A DNA stretch of 16,094 bases from an uncultured bacterium (GTDB lineage Bacteria > Bacillota > Clostridia > Lachnospirales > Lachnospiraceae). The stretch covers positions 1-16,094 of the forward strand of contig CAJMMH010000025.1 in NCBI GenBank assembly GCA_905214365.1, given 5' to 3'. Shown one piece after another: positions 13,362 through 16,094 of the stretch. The translations under genes were made by a program, and so were the position numbers. Under the pieces are notes generated by a model. The model worked only from the letters and a program-made list of their open reading frames with translations. It had not been told where the DNA came from and made no database searches. The first letter of the stretch is position 1. Every line of letters begins with the position of its first letter.

Positions 13362-15926
13362 ATGGATGATACCATATTTGACAAAATTCAGGAGGTAGAC
13401 CTGAAAAAAACAATGGAGCAGTCCTATATTGACTATGCGATGAGCGTTATCTCATCCAGAGCTCTCCCGGATGTCCGGGACGGCCTGAAGCCGGTACAGA
13501 GACGTGTTCTGTATTCAATGATCGAATTGAACAACGGTCCGGATAAGCCGCATCGTAAGTGCGCCCGTATCGTTGGTGATACCATGGGTAAATATCATCC
13601 GCACGGTGACAGCTCCATTTATGGTGCCCTGGTCAACATGGCGCAGGAATGGTCTACCCGTTATCCGCTGGTAGACGGTCATGGAAACTTTGGCTCCGAG
13701 GATGGAGACGGCGCGGCTGCGATGCGTTATACGGAGGCGAGACTGTCCAAAATTTCGATGGAAATGCTTGCGGATATCAATAAGGACACTGTAAACTTTT
13801 CACCGAACTTTGATGAAACGGAAAAGGAACCGGATGTGCTTCCGGCACGTTATCCGAACCTTCTGTGCAACGGCGCAACCGGTATTGCAGTCGGTATGGC
13901 AACGAATATTCCGCCGCATAACCTGAAGGAGACGGTCGGAGCTGTTGCAAAAATGATCGATAACCGGATTCTTGAGGATCGCCAGACCTCAATTGAGGAG
14001 ATTATGTCTGTGATTCAGGGACCGGATTTCCCGACCGGAGCAACGATTGTCGGAAAGCGCGGCATCGAGGAAGCGTACCGGACCGGAAAAGGCAAGATTG
14101 TCGTGCGGGCAGTGACCAGCATTGAGCCGATGAGCAATGGAAAGCACCGGATTGTTGTAACTGAGCTTCCGTATATGGTCAATAAGGCACGTCTGGTGGA
14201 AAAGATCGCGGATCTGGTAAAGGAAAAGAAGATTGACGGTATCACGGATCTTGCCGATCAGTCGAACCGTGAGGGGATGCGGATTTCGATTGAGCTGAGA
14301 AGAGACGTGAATCCGAATATTGTGCTGAATCAGCTGATGAAGCACACTGAGATGCAGACTTCGTTCGGCGTAATTATGCTTGCGCTGGTTGACGGTCAGC
14401 CGAAGGTTCTGAACCTTTATGAGATGCTGACGTATTATATCCGCCATCAGGAGGATGTTGTAACCAGAAGAACAAAATACGATCTGAACAAGGCACAGGA
14501 GCGGGCTCATATTCTGGAAGGTCTGCTGATTGCCCTGGATGATATTGACCGGGTAATTAATATCATCCGCGGTTCTCAGAATGTTGCGGCAGCGAAGGCT
14601 TCCCTGATGGAAACCTTTGGGTTGAGTGATGCACAGGCACAGGCGATTGTTGATATGCGTCTGCGCGCGCTGACCGGTCTGGAGCGGAACAAGCTGGAAA
14701 ATGAATATAAGGAGCTGGAAGCCCGGATTGCGCAGCTGAAGGCAATTCTGGGGGACGAGAAGGTGCTTCTTGGCGTGATTCGTGATGAGATTCTGGAAAT
14801 TGCCGGCAAATACGGAGACGATCGCCGTACTGTCATTCTCGCGTCTGAGGATGAACTGTCTGACGAGGATCTGATTCCGAATGAGCCAGCTGTGATTACG
14901 ATGACCAAGCTTGGCTATATCAAGCGCATGTCTGCGGACAACTTTAAGGCGCAGGGACGCGGCGGCAAGGGAATCAAGGGCATGCAGATTCTGGAGGATG
15001 ACTATATCGAAGATCTGCTGATGACGACGAATCACAATTATGTGATGCTGTTTACCAATCTGGGACGCATGTACCGGCTGAAGGCATATGAGATTCCGGA
15101 GGCAAGCCGTACCGCGAGAGGAACCGCGCTTGTGAATCTGCTGCAGCTTCAGGCAGGAGAACGGGTAACTTCAATTCTTGCAAAGGAAGATTTTGACGAA
15201 GGCTATCTGTTTATGGCAACCCGTCTTGGCATGGTGAAGAAGACGAATCTGAAAGAATTTGAGAATATCCGAAAGACTGGACTTGCGGCAATTACGCTGC
15301 GGGAAGGCGATGAGCTGATCGGCGTATGGGCAACCGATGATACCCGTGACGCGTTCCTTGCAACGAAATTCGGACAGAGTATTCGTTTCCATGTAACCGA
15401 TGTGCGTCCGACTGGAAGAACGTCAATGGGTGTGCGCGGCATTGATCTGGAGCAGGATGATGAAGTTATCGGCATGCAGCTGAATGTTCCGGATGGAAGC
15501 CTGCTGTTTATTTCAGAGCTTGGTATGGGTAAGCGGACCAGAATGGACGAGTTTAATGTTCAGTATCGCGGCGGTAAGGGAATTAAGTGCTACCGTGTGA
15601 ATGAAAAGACCGGAAATCTGGTTGGATGCCTAGTTGCGGATGAAAATCAGGAACTTCTGATTATTACAACAGAGGGAACGATTATCCGGATTAAAGTAAG
15701 TGAAATCTCTACTCTGCAGAGAAATACGTCAGGTGTTCGTCTAATCAACATTGATCCGTCCAGCGGAGTACGTGTATCTAGTGTGGAGGTAGCGGCAGAA
15801 ACACCGGAGGATGAGTCTGAGCCGGAGAGTGAGCCGGAAGGCACTTCAAACGGAGAAACGTCGGAAACTGCGGATGATTCGTTAGCGCGTATGATCGACG
15901 CGGCGGAAACGGACGGCGAGGAGTAA
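13362..15926 (+). CDS. gyrA: DNA gyrase subunit A
   Basis: Breakage-reunion subunit of gyrase. It has 854 residues, a little above the ~820-840 typical of Firmicutes, because of an acidic Glu/Ser/Asp tail (last ~45 residues). The catalytic tyrosine is Tyr123 in AMRYTEARL. The quinolone-determining segment reads HPHGDSSIYGALV: Ser84 matches E. coli Ser83, and Gly88 occupies the place of Asp87. A GyrA box-like GRGGKG (nt ~14950-14970) starts the C-terminal pinwheel, differing from QRRGGKG at the first Arg, and a second RGGKG motif follows near nt 15570. Both support GyrA over ParC. ATG 13362 follows GGGAGG at 6-base spacing. A strong terminator lies downstream. Confidence 0.98.
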   Translation: MDDTIFDKIQEVDLKKTMEQSYIDYAMSVISSRALPDVRDGLKPVQRRVLYSMIELNNGPDKPHRKCARIVGDTMGKYHPHGDSSIYGALVNMAQEWSTRYPLVDGHGNFGSEDGDGAAAMRYTEARLSKISMEMLADINKDTVNFSPNFDETEKEPDVLPARYPNLLCNGATGIAVGMATNIPPHNLKETVGAVAKMIDNRILEDRQTSIEEIMSVIQGPDFPTGATIVGKRGIEEAYRTGKGKIVVRAVTSIEPMSNGKHRIVVTELPYMVNKARLVEKIADLVKEKKIDGITDLADQSNREGMRISIELRRDVNPNIVLNQLMKHTEMQTSFGVIMLALVDGQPKVLNLYEMLTYYIRHQEDVVTRRTKYDLNKAQERAHILEGLLIALDDIDRVINIIRGSQNVAAAKASLMETFGLSDAQAQAIVDMRLRALTGLERNKLENEYKELEARIAQLKAILGDEKVLLGVIRDEILEIAGKYGDDRRTVILASEDELSDEDLIPNEPAVITMTKLGYIKRMSADNFKAQGRGGKGIKGMQILEDDYIEDLLMTTNHNYVMLFTNLGRMYRLKAYEIPEASRTARGTALVNLLQLQAGERVTSILAKEDFDEGYLFMATRLGMVKKTNLKEFENIRKTGLAAITLREGDELIGVWATDDTRDAFLATKFGQSIRFHVTDVRPTGRTSMGVRGIDLEQDDEVIGMQLNVPDGSLLFISELGMGKRTRMDEFNVQYRGGKGIKCYRVNEKTGNLVGCLVADENQELLIITTEGTIIRIKVSEISTLQRNTSGVRLINIDPSSGVRVSSVEVAAETPEDESEPESEPEGTSNGETSETADDSLARMIDAAETDGEE

Positions 15927-16008
15927 TCAGAGAGCCAAACGTTTGAAAGCGGCTGCATTTATGTGCGTATAGCGAAGAGGAGCACGCAGAAACGCTTTGC
16001 TGGAAACC

Positions 16009-16056
16009 GCCGGAGCATGATCCTGTAAGGGAGGACATGTTCCGGCATTTTTTTTT
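16009..16056 (+). terminator. Intrinsic terminator after gyrA
   Basis: GCCGGAGCATG (from 16009) pairs with CATGTTCCGGC (to 16046), with one G-U pair. The stem continues through CCT/AGG after a single-base bulge, closing on a short loop. Nine T residues follow at 16048-16056. It ends the rightward replication-gyrase operon about 80 bases after the gyrA stop. From 16057 to the right edge nothing can be assigned. Confidence 0.93.
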
Positions 16057-16094
16057 CTGGAGCGTGTTTGGAAAATCATTCTCGTAATTTGTAT

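Noticed and set aside
13989..15035. 348-codon open frame on the minus strand opposite gyrA
   Set aside because: It is a shadow of gyrA. It is low in conserved motifs, rich in His/Asn/Gln, and has no ribosome binding site.

Overview
The window is the chromosomal replication origin region of a low-to-mid GC Firmicute, most likely a clostridial species of the Lachnospiraceae type. The grounds are the gene order (mnmG-mnmE-jag-yidC-yidD-rnpA-rpmH / oriC / dnaA-dnaN-yaaA-recF-gyrB-gyrA), the style of the L34 and RnpA sequences, strong AAGGAGG-type ribosome binding sites, and DnaA boxes of the form TTATCCACA. The species cannot be fixed from the sequence alone. Every protein gene has a recognisable housekeeping family. 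I see no mobile element, CRISPR array, tRNA, rRNA, phage gene or accessory island.

Left arm (1-6297, all genes on the minus strand). mnmG runs off the left edge. mnmE and mnmG make the wobble-uridine tRNA modification enzyme. jag, yidC and yidD serve membrane-protein insertion and cell-envelope RNA biology. rnpA and rpmH (RNase P protein and ribosomal protein L34) are read first from a strong promoter at 6408-6437. An intrinsic terminator (3316-3350) closes the rpmH-to-jag unit. The 400-base gap between jag and mnmE holds that terminator, a likely mnmE promoter, and a good plus-strand promoter that points at the terminator and could make a ~140-nt RNA.

Origin (about 6440-8880). Two DnaA-box clusters flank dnaA. 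The upstream one (6593-6966) has six perfect boxes. The downstream one (8531-8754) has one perfect box and several near matches. It leads into a C-rich tract, CTA/TTA trinucleotides and a 40-bp AT-rich block at 8768-8807, which is the likely unwinding site. An exact 26-bp repeat carrying two converging boxes lies once in each cluster. Phased T-tracts (6442-6487) separate the origin from the rpmH promoter.

Right arm (7135-15926, all genes on the plus strand). dnaA (initiator), dnaN (sliding clamp), yaaA (S4 RNA-binding protein), recF (recombination mediator), gyrB and gyrA (DNA gyrase) are closely spaced and end at a strong terminator (16009-16056). Apart from dnaA, which points toward the putative unwinding site, all genes are transcribed away from the origin, co-directionally with the forks.

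No new biological system is evident. The second-look items are regulatory or structural: the candidate small RNA, perfect hairpins abutting ribosome binding sites (rnpA, yaaA, and a GC-rich pair before yidC), the repeated origin module and the curved-DNA signature.
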